Source of the DNA: Alloyangia pacifica
GTDB taxonomy: Bacteria > Pseudomonadota > Alphaproteobacteria > Rhodobacterales > Rhodobacteraceae
Assembly (NCBI RefSeq): GCF_900116195.1
Contig: NZ_FOZW01000004.1
Coordinates: forward strand, 124,001 to 188,000
Direction of reading: 5' to 3'
DNA length: 64,000 nucleotides
Shown: piece after piece, positions 17,078 through 25,996 of the stretch
How the letters are laid out: each line of letters begins with the position of its first letter
Position numbering within the stretch: position 1 is the first letter of the stretch
The notes under the pieces: model-generated
Told to the model about the DNA's origin: nothing
Databases searched by the model: none
The model's input: the letters and a program-made list of their open reading frames with translations, nothing else
Position numbers and translations under genes: made by a program

Positions 17078-17875
17078 TCAGGCGTCCTTGAGAACGACGT
17101 CGGGCGAGTAGGCGATGAAGAACGGGTTGGCGAAGCCGGGCTTGCCGTAGGCCAGCGGGGTGTGGTCGTCGAAGCGCACCACGCGGCCGCCCGCACCCTG
17201 CAGCACCGCCTGGCCGGCGGCGGTGTCCCATTCCATCGTGCGGCCGAGACGCGGGTAGATGTCCGCCTCGCCGGTGGCCACGAGGCAGAACTTCAGCGAG
17301 GAGCCAGCGCTCTTCATGTCGGCGGTGCTGTACTTGTTGATGTAATCGTCGGTCGCCTGGTCGCGGTGCGACTTCGAGGCGACGACGAGCAGGGCGGAGT
17401 TGTCGGGGCTGGACACCTTGATCGGCTTGGTCTCGCCGGGGGTTTCCTTGTCAAAGGGGCCCATCTCCTCGACCGAGTTGCCGACGCTGTCAGTGTAGAA
17501 CATGCGGTCCTTGGCCGGGGCGTAGACCACGCCGAAGGTCGGCACGCCGTCTTCGACCAGCGCGATGTTGACGGTGAAATCACCGCGGCGGTTGACGAAT
17601 TCCTTGGTGCCGTCGAGCGGGTCGACGATGAGGAAGGTCATCGCCTCCACGTCGTGGCTGTCTGCCTGCTCTTCGGTCACCAGCGGCATGTCGGGGAAGG
17701 CTTCGCGCAGACCGGCAGAGATCAGGGCATCGGCGGCTTCGTCGGCTTCGGTCACCGGGCTGGAGTCGGACTTGGACTTCACTTCAAAATCGTCTGAATT
17801 GTAAATTTCCATGATCTTGTCCCCGGCTTCGAGGGCAAGACGACGGATCACGGTAACAAGATTTTCGTAATTCAA
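17078..17875 (-). CDS. cysQ: 3'(2'),5'-bisphosphate nucleotidase
   Basis: A 265-residue inositol-monophosphatase-fold enzyme that converts PAP, the by-product of PAPS-dependent sulfation, to AMP. Metal-binding motifs are present: E69 in VTEEQ, DPLDGTKEF (85-93) and EWDTAAGQAVL near residues 213-223. The start MNYENLVTVIRRLAL matches family members. It lies immediately upstream of a glycosyltransferase and about 7 kb from a sulfotransferase in the same block. Removing PAP would relieve product inhibition of that enzyme. The general role in cysteine biosynthesis cannot be excluded. Confidence 0.93.
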   Translation of the reverse strand: MNYENLVTVIRRLALEAGDKIMEIYNSDDFEVKSKSDSSPVTEADEAADALISAGLREAFPDMPLVTEEQADSHDVEAMTFLIVDPLDGTKEFVNRRGDFTVNIALVEDGVPTFGVVYAPAKDRMFYTDSVGNSVEEMGPFDKETPGETKPIKVSSPDNSALLVVASKSHRDQATDDYINKYSTADMKSAGSSLKFCLVATGEADIYPRLGRTMEWDTAAGQAVLQGAGGRVVRFDDHTPLAYGKPGFANPFFIAYSPDVVLKDA

Positions 17876-17996
17876 GGCAGTACTCCCTTCCGCGGTGCGG
17901 ATTTATTGATTTGAAAGCCTGCGACACTTATGCTGCGCTGCGTCAAGATGGGCAAGAAGACCCGTTGGTTTCAGCCAGTACCGGAGCAGTGTTGCC

Positions 17997-18827
17997 ATGT
18001 TTCAGACCACCAAGCCGCGCTCTCGGTTGGGATCCGCCCTCTACATCTGTGAGCTGATCTACCACAATTCAGTTCGCGCCGTGCGGAAGAGCCACGGCAA
18101 TGCCTTCATGGCGATCTTCATGAACATGCTGCAGACGATCATCTTCGTTCTGGCCTTCTATTTCATGTTCCATATTCTGGGCATGCGCGGCACGGCGATC
18201 CGTGGCGACTTCATGATCTACATCATGACCGGGGTCTTTCTTTACATGACCCACACCAAGACGCTGGGGGCGGTGGCCGGGTCAGAGGGGCCGGCCAGCC
18301 CGATGATGCAGCACGCCCCGATGAACACGGCGATCGCCATCGCCTCGGCGATGCTCTCGACGCTCTACATCCAGGTTCTGTCGCTCTTCGCCATTCTCTT
18401 CGTCTACGACGTGGCCTTCAATCCCTTCGTCATGTCCGAGATCCACGATCCTATCGGCGCCATGGCGATGCTGCTGCTGTCGTGGTTCTCGGGGGCGGCG
18501 ATCGGCATGGTCTTCCTCGCGGCCAAGCCCTGGTTCCCAACGCCGGTGTCGATCCTCACCACGGTCTATCAGCGCGCCAACATGATCGCATCAGGCAAGA
18601 TGTTCGTCGCCAATTCGCTGACGCCGGGGATGCTGGCGATCTTCGACTGGAACCCGCTCTTTCACACCATCGATCAGGCGCGCGGCTATGCCTTCGCCAA
18701 CTATTTCCCGCGCAACTCCAGCTGGGAATACGCGCTGTGGGTCGCCATCGTGCTGCTGATGATCGGGTTGATGGGCGAATTCTACACCCGCAAGCACGCC
18801 TCCGCCTCCTGGTCGGCGCGGCGCTAG
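17997..18827 (+). CDS. polysaccharide export ABC transporter permease (KpsM-like)
   Basis: A 276-residue integral membrane protein with about six hydrophobic segments (near 45-65, 75-95, 120-150, 160-185, 220-235 and 245-265), fitting the ABC-2 type permease fold. Sequence and size match capsule or LPS polysaccharide exporters (KpsM group). The ATPase partner is not adjacent and the polysaccharide co-polymerase is not in the window. Divergent from cysQ over a 121-bp gap. With the glycosyltransferases next to it, the likely role is export of the polymer made by this locus. Confidence 0.82.
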   Translation: MFQTTKPRSRLGSALYICELIYHNSVRAVRKSHGNAFMAIFMNMLQTIIFVLAFYFMFHILGMRGTAIRGDFMIYIMTGVFLYMTHTKTLGAVAGSEGPASPMMQHAPMNTAIAIASAMLSTLYIQVLSLFAILFVYDVAFNPFVMSEIHDPIGAMAMLLLSWFSGAAIGMVFLAAKPWFPTPVSILTTVYQRANMIASGKMFVANSLTPGMLAIFDWNPLFHTIDQARGYAFANYFPRNSSWEYALWVAIVLLMIGLMGEFYTRKHASASWSARR

Positions 18828-18899
18828 GCGCTGCGGGCTGGACGGCGCACTGCGCTCTGCCACATGATGGCGGGGCAAGCTGCCGGGGAGAGGCCTTTC

Positions 18900-19505
18900 A
18901 TGCGCCTTACATTCGCGATCACCGCTCTGCTGTCTGCCAGCGCCGCCACGGCGCAGCATCTGCCCGCCTTCCACGCGGTGTCCGGCGTCGCTGCGGATGA
19001 CGTGCTGAACATCCGCGCCGCGCCAGAGGCCGGAGCCGATCTGCTCGGGACGCTTGCGCCCGATGCGTCCGGTGTCGAGGTAAGCGCGCTGAACGCGGCA
19101 GGGACATGGGGGCGGATTGTGACCGGCGAGGGCGTCGGCTGGGTTTCCATGGCTTTCCTCGTTCCCGAAGCAAAGGGCAGTCTGCCGCAGGTCGAGGGGC
19201 TGCGCTGTTTCGGCACCGAGCCCTTCTGGTCCTACGAGGTGCGGCAGGGCGAGCTCGCCACCTGGAACACACCGGACAGCCCCGAGGAAACGTTGCAGGC
19301 CGGGCCCTTCGAGACCGCTGGCGGCCGGCTCTGGCCGTACAGCGCGGTGGCGGGCGCCGACCATCTGCAAGCGGTGCTGGTGGCAAGCCCCGAGGCGCAG
19401 TGCAGCGACGGCATGTCGGACCGGCTCTACGGGCTTTCGGCGACGTTGGTGCTGACCGGTCGGATCAGCGGAACGCTGTCCGGCTGCTGCGAGCTCATGC
19501 GTTGA
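18900..19505 (+). CDS. secreted SH3-like / COG3650-type protein
   Basis: A 201-residue exported protein. The signal peptide ends near ASAATAQ (19). Residues about 28-90 form a bacterial SH3-like repeat (VLNIRAAPEAGADLLGTLAP, then WGRIVTGEGVGWVSMAFL). The C-terminal part starts with the signature FGTEPFWS (104-111) typical of COG3650 proteins and contains two closing cysteines. The function is unknown; SH3b domains often bind peptidoglycan. Start 18900 follows GGGGAGAGG; an earlier ATG at 18864 lacks a signal peptide. Its stop lies 3 bp from the stop of the convergent alkB gene. Confidence 0.82.
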   Translation: MRLTFAITALLSASAATAQHLPAFHAVSGVAADDVLNIRAAPEAGADLLGTLAPDASGVEVSALNAAGTWGRIVTGEGVGWVSMAFLVPEAKGSLPQVEGLRCFGTEPFWSYEVRQGELATWNTPDSPEETLQAGPFETAGGRLWPYSAVAGADHLQAVLVASPEAQCSDGMSDRLYGLSATLVLTGRISGTLSGCCELMR

Positions 19506-19508
19506 AGC

Positions 19509-20114
19509 TCAGGTGACCACGCGCAGGGTGAGGTTTATGCGCCCGCCCTGCGGCAGCAGTGTCGACGAGCCGAATCGGATGCGGTCGACGCCGTGATGCT
19601 TCAGCCGGGCCGCGCCGCCCATCACCACCACATCGCCGGATTTCAGCCAGGCTGACTCGGTCTTGCCGCCGCGCTCTTCGTTTCCCATGCGAAAGAGCCC
19701 CTCGTCGCCGAGCGAGACCGAGACTACGGGACAGGAGAAATCCGCCTCGTCCTTGTCCTGGTGCAGCCCCATGCGCGCGCCCTCGCCGTACCAGTTGATC
19801 AGGCAGCATTCTGGGTCGCGCGCCACGCCCGCGACCGTGCGCCAGATCGCCAGCACTTCCTCGGGAATCGGCGGCCAGTCCATGCCCTGCGGATGACGCG
19901 GCTCGTAGCGGTAGCCGCGGCGGTCGGTGACCCAGCCGAAGCGGCCCGCGGCGCTCATCCGCACCGACATCTTCTGCCCGCGCGGGGTGACCGGCTGGTA
20001 GAGCGGCGCGACATGCAGCAACTCGCGCAGCACCACCACCAGCGCCTCCTGCGCCGGGCGATCGAGGAAGCCCGGAAAGAGCCGGAAGCCGCGGATGTCG
20101 AGAGGGGCCGTCAT
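19509..20114 (-). CDS. alkB: alpha-ketoglutarate-dependent DNA dealkylase AlkB
   Basis: A 201-residue Fe(II)/2-oxoglutarate dioxygenase that oxidatively removes methyl groups from 1-methyladenine and 3-methylcytosine in DNA. The iron ligands are H118-x-D120 in [12 protein letters not shown] and H174 in [10 protein letters not shown]192-x-N-x-T-x-R198 in GRINLTLR binds 2-oxoglutarate. Substrate-loop residues [11 protein letters not shown] match AlkB. ATG 20114 is chosen because of the GAGAAGAAGG ribosome site; an ATG at 20132 is weaker. It is divergent from dnaK. With nth and the Ada-like gene, the window holds three separate repair genes but no common operon. Confidence 0.92.
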   Translation of the reverse strand: MTAPLDIRGFRLFPGFLDRPAQEALVVVLRELLHVAPLYQPVTPRGQKMSVRMSAAGRFGWVTDRRGYRYEPRHPQGMDWPPIPEEVLAIWRTVAGVARDPECCLINWYGEGARMGLHQDKDEADFSCPVVSVSLGDEGLFRMGNEERGGKTESAWLKSGDVVVMGGAARLKHHGVDRIRFGSSTLLPQGGRINLTLRVVT

Positions 20115-20190
20115 GGCCTTCTTCTCGGGCATTCCGTGGCGACGTGCAAAGAAATTCACCCCAAATGCAGGCAAAGCCCCGCCATGGCCG

Positions 20191-20219
20191 CTTGCAGGGC
20201 TCAAACCCCCTCCTTATAT
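20191..20219 (+). promoter_or_regulatory. RpoH (sigma32)-type heat-shock promoter of dnaK
   Basis: CTTG at 20191-20194 and CTTATAT at 20213-20219 are separated by 18 bp. This matches the alphaproteobacterial RpoH pattern TTG-N17/18-CYTATNT, including every specified base of the -10 element. Transcription would start near 20227, about 108 nt before dnaK. No CIRCE operator (a GAGCACT-type inverted repeat) was seen, so sigma32 control is the more likely heat-shock mechanism. Confidence 0.7.
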
Positions 20220-20334
20220 ACCCTCCGAACGCCGCGAGGCCCCCGCCGGACGGCTTCTTCAACAAGCGGGGCTGGATGCCGTAACGGGTCCGTATGCCTC
20301 GCGTCATCGCCTTGAATTGGAAAGGGATCGAATC

Positions 20335-22269
20335 ATGGGCAAAGTGATCGGTATCGACCTCGGCACCACGAACTCCTGCGTCGCCATCATGGACGGCAGC
20401 CAGGCACGTGTGATCGAAAACGCCGAAGGCGCACGTACCACCCCGTCGATCGTCGCCTTCACCGACGACGAACGCCTCGTCGGCCAGCCCGCCAAGCGGC
20501 AGGCCGTGACCAACCCGGAAGCCACCATCTTCGCCGTCAAGCGTCTGATCGGTCGCCGCACCACCGATGCGGAAGTGACCAAGGACCAGAACATCGTCCC
20601 GTACAGCATCGTGGACGGCGGCAATGGCGATGCCTGGGTGCAGGCACGCGGTGAGAAGTACTCGCCGTCGCAAATCTCCGCCTTCATCCTCGGTAAGATG
20701 AAGGAAACCGCCGAGAGCTACCTCGGCGAAGAAGTGACCCAGGCCGTCATCACGGTTCCGGCGTACTTCAACGACGCCCAGCGTCAGGCCACCAAGGACG
20801 CTGGCAAGATCGCCGGTCTCGAGGTGCTGCGCATCATCAACGAGCCGACCGCGGCTGCGCTGGCCTATGGCCTCGATAAGAAAGAATCCAAGACCATCGC
20901 CGTCTATGACCTCGGCGGCGGCACCTTCGACGTGACCATCCTCGAGATCGACGATGGCCTCTTCGAAGTGAAGTCCACCAACGGTGACACCTTCCTCGGC
21001 GGTGAAGACTTCGACATGCGGATCGTCAACTACCTGGCGGACGAGTTCAAGAAAGAGCACCAGGTCGATCTGACCAAGGACAAGATGGCCCTGCAGCGTC
21101 TCAAGGAAGCTGCCGAGAAGGCCAAGATCGAGCTGTCGAGCTCGAGCCAGACCGAGATCAACCAGCCGTTCATCTCGATGGGCTCGAACGGTCAGCCGCT
21201 GCACATGGTCATGAAGCTGACCCGTGCCAAGCTGGAAAGCCTCGTCGGCGATCTGATCAAGAACTCGATCAAGCCCTGCCAGGCAGCCCTGAAGGACGCC
21301 GGCATCACCAAGGACGAGATCGATGAGGTCGTTCTGGTCGGCGGTCAGACCCGTATGCCGAAGGTCATCGAAGAGGTGACCAAGTTCTTCGGCAAGGAGC
21401 CGCACAAGGGTGTGAACCCGGACGAAGTGGTCGCCATGGGCGCCGCCATTCAGGCTGGTGTTCTGCAGGGTGACGTGAAGGACGTGGTCCTGCTCGACGT
21501 GACCCCGCTGTCGCTGGGCATCGAGACGCTGGGCGGCGTGTTCACCCGCCTGATCGATCGCAACACCACGATCCCGACCAAGAAGTCGCAGATCTTCTCG
21601 ACCGCCGAGGACAACCAGGGCGCCGTGACGATCCGTGTCTTCCAGGGTGAGCGCGAGATGGCGGCCGACAACAAGCTGCTCGGCCAGTTCAACCTCGAGA
21701 ACATCCCGCCGGCACCGCGCGGTATGCCGCAGATCGAGGTGACCTTCGACATCGACGCCAACGGCATCGTCTCCGTGTCGGCCAAGGACAAGGGCACCGG
21801 CAAGGAGCAGAAGATCACCATCCAGGCGTCCGGCGGTCTCACCGACGAGGACATCGAGCGCATGGTCAAGGACGCCGAGGAGAACGCCGAGGCGGACGGC
21901 AAGCGCAAGGAGCTGGTCGAGGCCCGCAACCAGGCGGAAAGCCTCATCCACTCGACCGAGAAGTCGATCGAGGAGCATGGCGACAAGGTCGACCCGTCGA
22001 CCATCGAAGCCATCGAGCTCGCGGTTGCCGCGCTCAAGGATGACCTCGAGAAGGACGACGTGACCGGCGAGAAGCTGAAGTCCGGCATCCAGAACGTGAC
22101 CGAAGTGGCCATGCGACTGGGCGAGGCGATCTACAAGGCGCAGGCCGAAGCGGGCGATAGCGCCCCCGAGGCCGATGCCGACGACGCCGGCGACAAGTCG
22201 GGCCCGTCGGATGACGACAACATCGTGGATGCGGATTTCGAAGACCTCGATGACCGCAAGCGCAGCTAA
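20335..22269 (+). CDS. dnaK: molecular chaperone DnaK (Hsp70)
   Basis: A 644-residue Hsp70. The ATPase domain starts [36 protein letters not shown], the [18 protein letters not shown] hinge and [12 protein letters not shown] are the family signatures. The substrate-binding domain follows from about residue 390 ([17 protein letters not shown]), and the acidic tail ends [18 protein letters not shown]. Length and order are normal. The frame remains open to 20095, but ATG 20335 after AAAGGGATCG is the correct start. It is preceded by an RpoH-type promoter and followed by a terminator that separates it from dnaJ by only 75 bp. Confidence 0.97.
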   Translation: MGKVIGIDLGTTNSCVAIMDGSQARVIENAEGARTTPSIVAFTDDERLVGQPAKRQAVTNPEATIFAVKRLIGRRTTDAEVTKDQNIVPYSIVDGGNGDAWVQARGEKYSPSQISAFILGKMKETAESYLGEEVTQAVITVPAYFNDAQRQATKDAGKIAGLEVLRIINEPTAAALAYGLDKKESKTIAVYDLGGGTFDVTILEIDDGLFEVKSTNGDTFLGGEDFDMRIVNYLADEFKKEHQVDLTKDKMALQRLKEAAEKAKIELSSSSQTEINQPFISMGSNGQPLHMVMKLTRAKLESLVGDLIKNSIKPCQAALKDAGITKDEIDEVVLVGGQTRMPKVIEEVTKFFGKEPHKGVNPDEVVAMGAAIQAGVLQGDVKDVVLLDVTPLSLGIETLGGVFTRLIDRNTTIPTKKSQIFSTAEDNQGAVTIRVFQGEREMAADNKLLGQFNLENIPPAPRGMPQIEVTFDIDANGIVSVSAKDKGTGKEQKITIQASGGLTDEDIERMVKDAEENAEADGKRKELVEARNQAESLIHSTEKSIEEHGDKVDPSTIEAIELAVAALKDDLEKDDVTGEKLKSGIQNVTEVAMRLGEAIYKAQAEAGDSAPEADADDAGDKSGPSDDDNIVDADFEDLDDRKRS

Positions 22270-22289
22270 GCCATAGCGGAACCAGACGG

Positions 22290-22320
22290 GGGCCGGTCCG
22301 GATGCCGGACCGGCCCTTTT
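22290..22320 (+). terminator. intrinsic terminator between dnaK and dnaJ
   Basis: A 12-bp perfect stem, GGGCCGGTCCGG (22290-22301) with CCGGACCGGCCC (22305-22316), closes a 3-nt loop and is followed by TTTT. dnaJ starts 24 bp beyond, so it probably reduces read-through and sets the dnaK to dnaJ ratio. Confidence 0.85.
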
Positions 22321-22344
22321 CTGTTCCGGCCAAGGAGGGCATGT

Positions 22345-23496
22345 ATGTCCAAGCGTGACTATTACGAGCTGCTCGGCGTCGCCAAAGGGGCCTCCGCGGA
22401 CGAGATCAAGAAGGGCTATCGCAAGAAAGCGAAGGAACTTCACCCCGACCGGAATGCGGACAACCCTGACGCGGAAGCTCAGTTCAAGGAAATCAACGAG
22501 GCCTACGAGGTCCTGAAGGACGCTGACAAGAAAGCGGCCTACGACCGCTTCGGGCACGCCGCCTTCGAGGGTGGCATGGGCGGCGGTGGACGTCCCGGCG
22601 GCGGCTTCGGCCAGCAGGGCGATTTCGCCTCTGCCTTCTCCGACGTGTTCGACGATCTCTTCGGCGATTTCATGGGCGGCGGCCGCGGCGGCGGCGGGCG
22701 TCAGCGTGCGGCGCGCGGGGCGGACCTGCGCTACAACCTGCGCGTGACGCTCGAAGAGGCCTACGGCGGCCTGCAGAAGACCATCAACGTGCCGACCTCG
22801 GTGCAATGCGGCGAGTGCCACGGCTCGGGCGCGGAGGGCGGCGCGGAGCCGGTCACCTGTCCGACCTGCTCGGGCATGGGCAAGGTCCGTGCGACACAGG
22901 GCTTCTTCACCGTCGAGCGCACCTGTCCGACCTGCTCGGGTCTCGGACAGATCATCAAGAACCCCTGCAGCGGCTGTGGCGGCCAGGGCCGGGTGCAGAA
23001 GGAACGCTCGCTGTCGGTGAACATCCCGGCAGGGGTCGAGACCGGCACGCGTATCCGTCTGGCCGGTGAAGGCGAGGCGGGGATGCGCGGCGGTCCACCG
23101 GGCGACCTCTACATCTTCATCGAGGTGCGCAAGCACGGCATCTTCGAGCGCGAAGGCACCGAGCTGCATTGCCGCGTCCCGGTGTCGATGACCACGGCTG
23201 CGCTCGGTGGCGACATCGAGGTGCCGACGATCGACGGCGGCCGCAGCCGGGTGAAAATCCCCGCGGGCAGCCAGTCGGGTCGCCAAATGCGCCTGCGTGG
23301 CAAGGGCATGCCCGCGCTGCGCGGCGGCGGAGCCGGTGACATGTTCATCGAGCTTGCGGTGGAGACCCCGGTGAACCTCACCTCGCGCCAGAAAGAACTG
23401 CTACGCGAGTTCGAAGATCAGTCCGAGGACAACAACCCGGAATCGAAGACGTTCTTCTCTTCGGTGAAGGGGTTCTGGGATTCGATGAAAGGCTGA
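22345..23496 (+). CDS. dnaJ: molecular chaperone DnaJ (Hsp40)
   Basis: A 383-residue full-length type I DnaJ. J-domain with the HPD triplet at 33-35, glycine/phenylalanine-rich region (about 75-110, [13 protein letters not shown]), zinc-finger region with four C-x-x-C-x-G-x-G-type repeats (about 150-215: [32 protein letters not shown]), then the C-terminal substrate-binding part ending [10 protein letters not shown]. It stimulates DnaK ATP hydrolysis and delivers substrates. Ribosome site AAGGAGG precedes the ATG. The terminator before it makes partial read-through from dnaK the likely mode of expression. Confidence 0.96.
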   Translation: MSKRDYYELLGVAKGASADEIKKGYRKKAKELHPDRNADNPDAEAQFKEINEAYEVLKDADKKAAYDRFGHAAFEGGMGGGGRPGGGFGQQGDFASAFSDVFDDLFGDFMGGGRGGGGRQRAARGADLRYNLRVTLEEAYGGLQKTINVPTSVQCGECHGSGAEGGAEPVTCPTCSGMGKVRATQGFFTVERTCPTCSGLGQIIKNPCSGCGGQGRVQKERSLSVNIPAGVETGTRIRLAGEGEAGMRGGPPGDLYIFIEVRKHGIFEREGTELHCRVPVSMTTAALGGDIEVPTIDGGRSRVKIPAGSQSGRQMRLRGKGMPALRGGGAGDMFIELAVETPVNLTSRQKELLREFEDQSEDNNPESKTFFSSVKGFWDSMKG

Positions 23497-23559
23497 GGCC
23501 ATGTCCCCGCGCGATTGGCGCGGGCGGCGTCTCAGGCAGAGATGCTATACCCTCGACCG

Positions 23560-23586
23560 AAAGGCCGCGCTCCGGGCGCGGCCTTT
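23560..23586 (+). terminator. intrinsic terminator after dnaJ
   Basis: AAAGGCCGCGC (23560-23570) pairs perfectly with GCGCGGCCTTT (23576-23586) over a 5-nt loop, then CTGCTCTT. The A/T base of the stem makes it potentially bidirectional. Confidence 0.75.
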
Positions 23587-23592
23587 CTGCTC

Positions 23593-23607
23593 TTAACGCT
23601 TTTCTAA
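23593..23607 (+). promoter_or_regulatory. CtrA-like half-perfect site before radC
   Basis: TTAA-N7-CTAA at 23593-23607 differs by one base from the CtrA consensus TTAA-N7-TTAA and lies 25 bp before the radC start. CtrA regulates DNA-uptake and repair genes in Rhodobacteraceae, which makes this plausible, but a site of this kind can occur by chance. Confidence 0.25.
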
Positions 23608-23631
23608 CCACGGTGCCGCCACGCTGAAGGC

Positions 23632-24396
23632 ATGAGCCCGCCCCGCCATTTCTCGGACAGCCAGCCCTCGCTCTTTGCCGGCGACGAGACACCAGTGCGG
23701 CCCGCGCAGGGCGGGCGGACGCTGCCCTCCTACATCCGCGACCACAGGAGGCGGCTGCGGGACAGGTTCCTCAGCGGTGGTGCCGATGCCCTTCCAGACT
23801 ACGAGCTGCTGGAGCTGCTTCTGTTCCGCGCCATCCCGAGGCAGGACATGAAGCCGCTCGCCCGCCGCCTGCTCGAGCATTTCGGGGATTTCAACGCCGT
23901 GGTCTCCGCGTCCCCAGCCCGCCTGCGCGATGTCGATGGGGTCGGGGATGCGGTGATGACCGAGCTGAAGATCGTCGAGGCGGCGGCGCACCGGCTCGCC
24001 CGCAGCCGGGTGTTGCAGCGGCAGGTGGTCAGCTCGTGGGAGGCTCTGCTGGACTATTGCCAGACCGCCATGGCGCACCGCGAGACCGAGCAGTTCCGCA
24101 TCCTGTTTCTTGACCGCAAGAACGTCCTGATCGCCGACGAGCCCCAGGCGCGGGGCACGGTGGATCACGTGCCGGTCTATCCGCGCGAGGTGGTGAAGCG
24201 GGCGCTGGAGCTGAACGCCAGCGCGCTCATTCTCGTGCACAACCACCCGTCGGGCGATCCCACCCCCAGCGGTGCCGACATCGAGATGACCGCGCAGATC
24301 CAGGCGGCGGCCGAGGTGCTGGGCATCACCCTGCACGACCATCTGGTGATCGGCCGCTCGCGCGAGCTGAGCTTCCGGGCCGAGGGGCTGCTCTAG
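23632..24396 (+). CDS. radC: RadC-family JAB/MPN protein
   Basis: A 254-residue protein of the RadC (YicR) family. An N-terminal helix-hairpin-helix-like region (about 40-115) is followed by a JAB1/MPN-type domain with the metal-binding motif HNHPSGDPTPSGAD (203-216; H203, H205, D216). The family name comes from an old E. coli mutant; the molecular activity is not settled and it is not simply a DNA-repair protein. The start has no strong ribosome site. Convergent with the OmpA/phosphate-binding fusion, 3 bp apart. Confidence 0.9.
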   Translation: MSPPRHFSDSQPSLFAGDETPVRPAQGGRTLPSYIRDHRRRLRDRFLSGGADALPDYELLELLLFRAIPRQDMKPLARRLLEHFGDFNAVVSASPARLRDVDGVGDAVMTELKIVEAAAHRLARSRVLQRQVVSSWEALLDYCQTAMAHRETEQFRILFLDRKNVLIADEPQARGTVDHVPVYPREVVKRALELNASALILVHNHPSGDPTPSGADIEMTAQIQAAAEVLGITLHDHLVIGRSRELSFRAEGLL

Positions 24397-24399
24397 GGC

Positions 24400-25974
24400 C
24401 TAGCGCAGCCAGACCTCGACGCGGCGATTGACTTGTCGGCCCCAGACCGTGTCGTCGCAGGCCATGGGCATGGCCTCGCCGAAGGCATCGGTCTCCAGCG
24501 TGATGCCGGCAAGGTCACTGGCCTCGGCGGCGGCGACCACCGCGTCGCGGACCGACGCCGCGCGCTCGGCGGCGATCTTGAGGTTGTCGGTGCTCGGGCC
24601 CTGTCCGTCGGAGAAGCCGATGAAGACCAGTGTGCGCCCGTCGTATTCGCCCAGCTCCAGCGCTCGGGCGAGCTGCTGCACGTTCGAGCGCGACTGCGCG
24701 TCGAGCCCCGATGAGCCCGCCTCGAAGCGGAAGGAGGTGGTCAGGCGCCGCATCGGTTCCAGCGTGGCGACCAGCCGCTTCAGCTCGGCCAGACCGTCCT
24801 CGCCCTCGGCCACGGCGATGGCGTTGGAGAGCCGGTCGCCCTGCGCGTCCAGCGGCAGCTCCTCGGGGGTCTGGTCGACGAAATTCGCGCGACGGATGAC
24901 GATCTGAGCGGGGGCCGAGCGGGTGAATTCGAGGAACTCGCGGGCCAGCTTGGGCAGGCGGCGGGCCGGGAGATAGACGAAGACCGGCATGGTCAGCGGG
25001 TAGTCCTCGGTCTTGATCGCCTGCCGAGTGCCGCGCAGGTGGAAGCCGCAGGTGCCGGTCAGGACCACGGGGCGGCTATTGCCGATCTCGGCAGCGCTGA
25101 CGAAGCCAAGGCCGAGCTGATCTCCGGCCACCGCGGCGGAGAGCGCGGCGGCGCTCTGGTGGCGCAGCGTCTCGGCGCTGCGCAGGCTCAGGGCAGGGGG
25201 CTGCAGCAGCTGGTCCTCGAGCGCCTGCACCAGCCCGGAGCCTTCGCGTGGGAGATGCAGCACGATGGGGGCATCGGGGCCGCCAAGCGCCTGCCAGTTG
25301 TCGACCTCGCCCGACAGGATCCCGGCCAGTTGCGGCATCGAAACCTCGGTCACCGGGTTGTCCGGTGCGACCACCGGAAGCAGAGCGTCGAGCGCGAGCA
25401 CACGGCTGCGGTTGGGGCGGGTCAGATCACCGAGTCCCGCCTGCCGCGCGAGCTCCTGTTCGGCCGGTCGGATTTCGCGCAGGGCCACCACGATGTCGGC
25501 CTCGTCTGCCAACAGGTCGGCAAAACCCTCGTCGGTGCTCGAAGGCGCGATGTCGAACCGCCCGATCAGTCGGTCGCCATCGCTGAGGGAAAAGCGCGTC
25601 CCGCCCTCGGCCAGCGTACTGCGCTCGGCACCGTAGCCGTTGCGCTGCGCGAAGCTCTCGACCAGCGCAGGCATCAGCAGCTCGCCCATGGTCGCGGCGC
25701 CCGAGATGCGCAGTTCCGCAACGAAATCGGTGAGCGAGGGGCAGCCGACGCCTTCGCAGAGCACGCCGGAGGCATCCACGGTCAGCTCGCCGTAGCGACT
25801 GTCGATGCGGTAGAACTCGCCGTCGAAGCCAAGCATGGTGCCGCTCAGCTCGATTCCGCCGTCGCGGGAGCGCAGGGTGACGTCCTGAGCCTGTGCGGAT
25901 GTGGGAAAGAGCAGGCCCGAAAGGGTGCCCGGAATGAAAAGTGCGGCGATGATCGCCGCACGGACCTGTCGCAT
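24400..25974 (-). CDS. phosphate-binding-like periplasmic protein fused to an OmpA C-terminal domain
   Basis: A 524-residue exported protein with three parts. A signal peptide (ending near SAQAQ) and a small domain with paired cysteines (CEGVGC, about 74-79) come first. Residues about 85-340 resemble PstS-type periplasmic phosphate-binding proteins (GAATMGELLMPALVESFA, ADIVVALREIRPAE, DALLPVVAPDNPVTE, REGSGLVQALEDQLL). The C-terminus (about 395-524) is OmpA-like: TSFRFEAGSSGLDAQS, FSDGQGPSTDNLKIAAERA and NRRVEVWLR. The protein would therefore tether a solute-binding module to peptidoglycan. No transporter genes are adjacent, so a sensing or scavenging role is inferred. Confidence 0.85.
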   Translation of the reverse strand: MRQVRAAIIAALFIPGTLSGLLFPTSAQAQDVTLRSRDGGIELSGTMLGFDGEFYRIDSRYGELTVDASGVLCEGVGCPSLTDFVAELRISGAATMGELLMPALVESFAQRNGYGAERSTLAEGGTRFSLSDGDRLIGRFDIAPSSTDEGFADLLADEADIVVALREIRPAEQELARQAGLGDLTRPNRSRVLALDALLPVVAPDNPVTEVSMPQLAGILSGEVDNWQALGGPDAPIVLHLPREGSGLVQALEDQLLQPPALSLRSAETLRHQSAAALSAAVAGDQLGLGFVSAAEIGNSRPVVLTGTCGFHLRGTRQAIKTEDYPLTMPVFVYLPARRLPKLAREFLEFTRSAPAQIVIRRANFVDQTPEELPLDAQGDRLSNAIAVAEGEDGLAELKRLVATLEPMRRLTTSFRFEAGSSGLDAQSRSNVQQLARALELGEYDGRTLVFIGFSDGQGPSTDNLKIAAERAASVRDAVVAAAEASDLAGITLETDAFGEAMPMACDDTVWGRQVNRRVEVWLR

Positions 25975-25996
25975 CGGGGCCTCTTGACCGCTCGTT

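Noticed and set aside
20100..20334. CIRCE/HrcA operator before dnaK
   Set aside because: No inverted repeat of the GAGCACT type is present; the RpoH-type promoter explains the region better.
19495..23286. A 1263-codon open frame on the minus strand opposite dnaK and dnaJ
   Set aside because: It is the antisense shadow of GC-rich dnaK and dnaJ codons; the translated protein has low-complexity composition and no domains.
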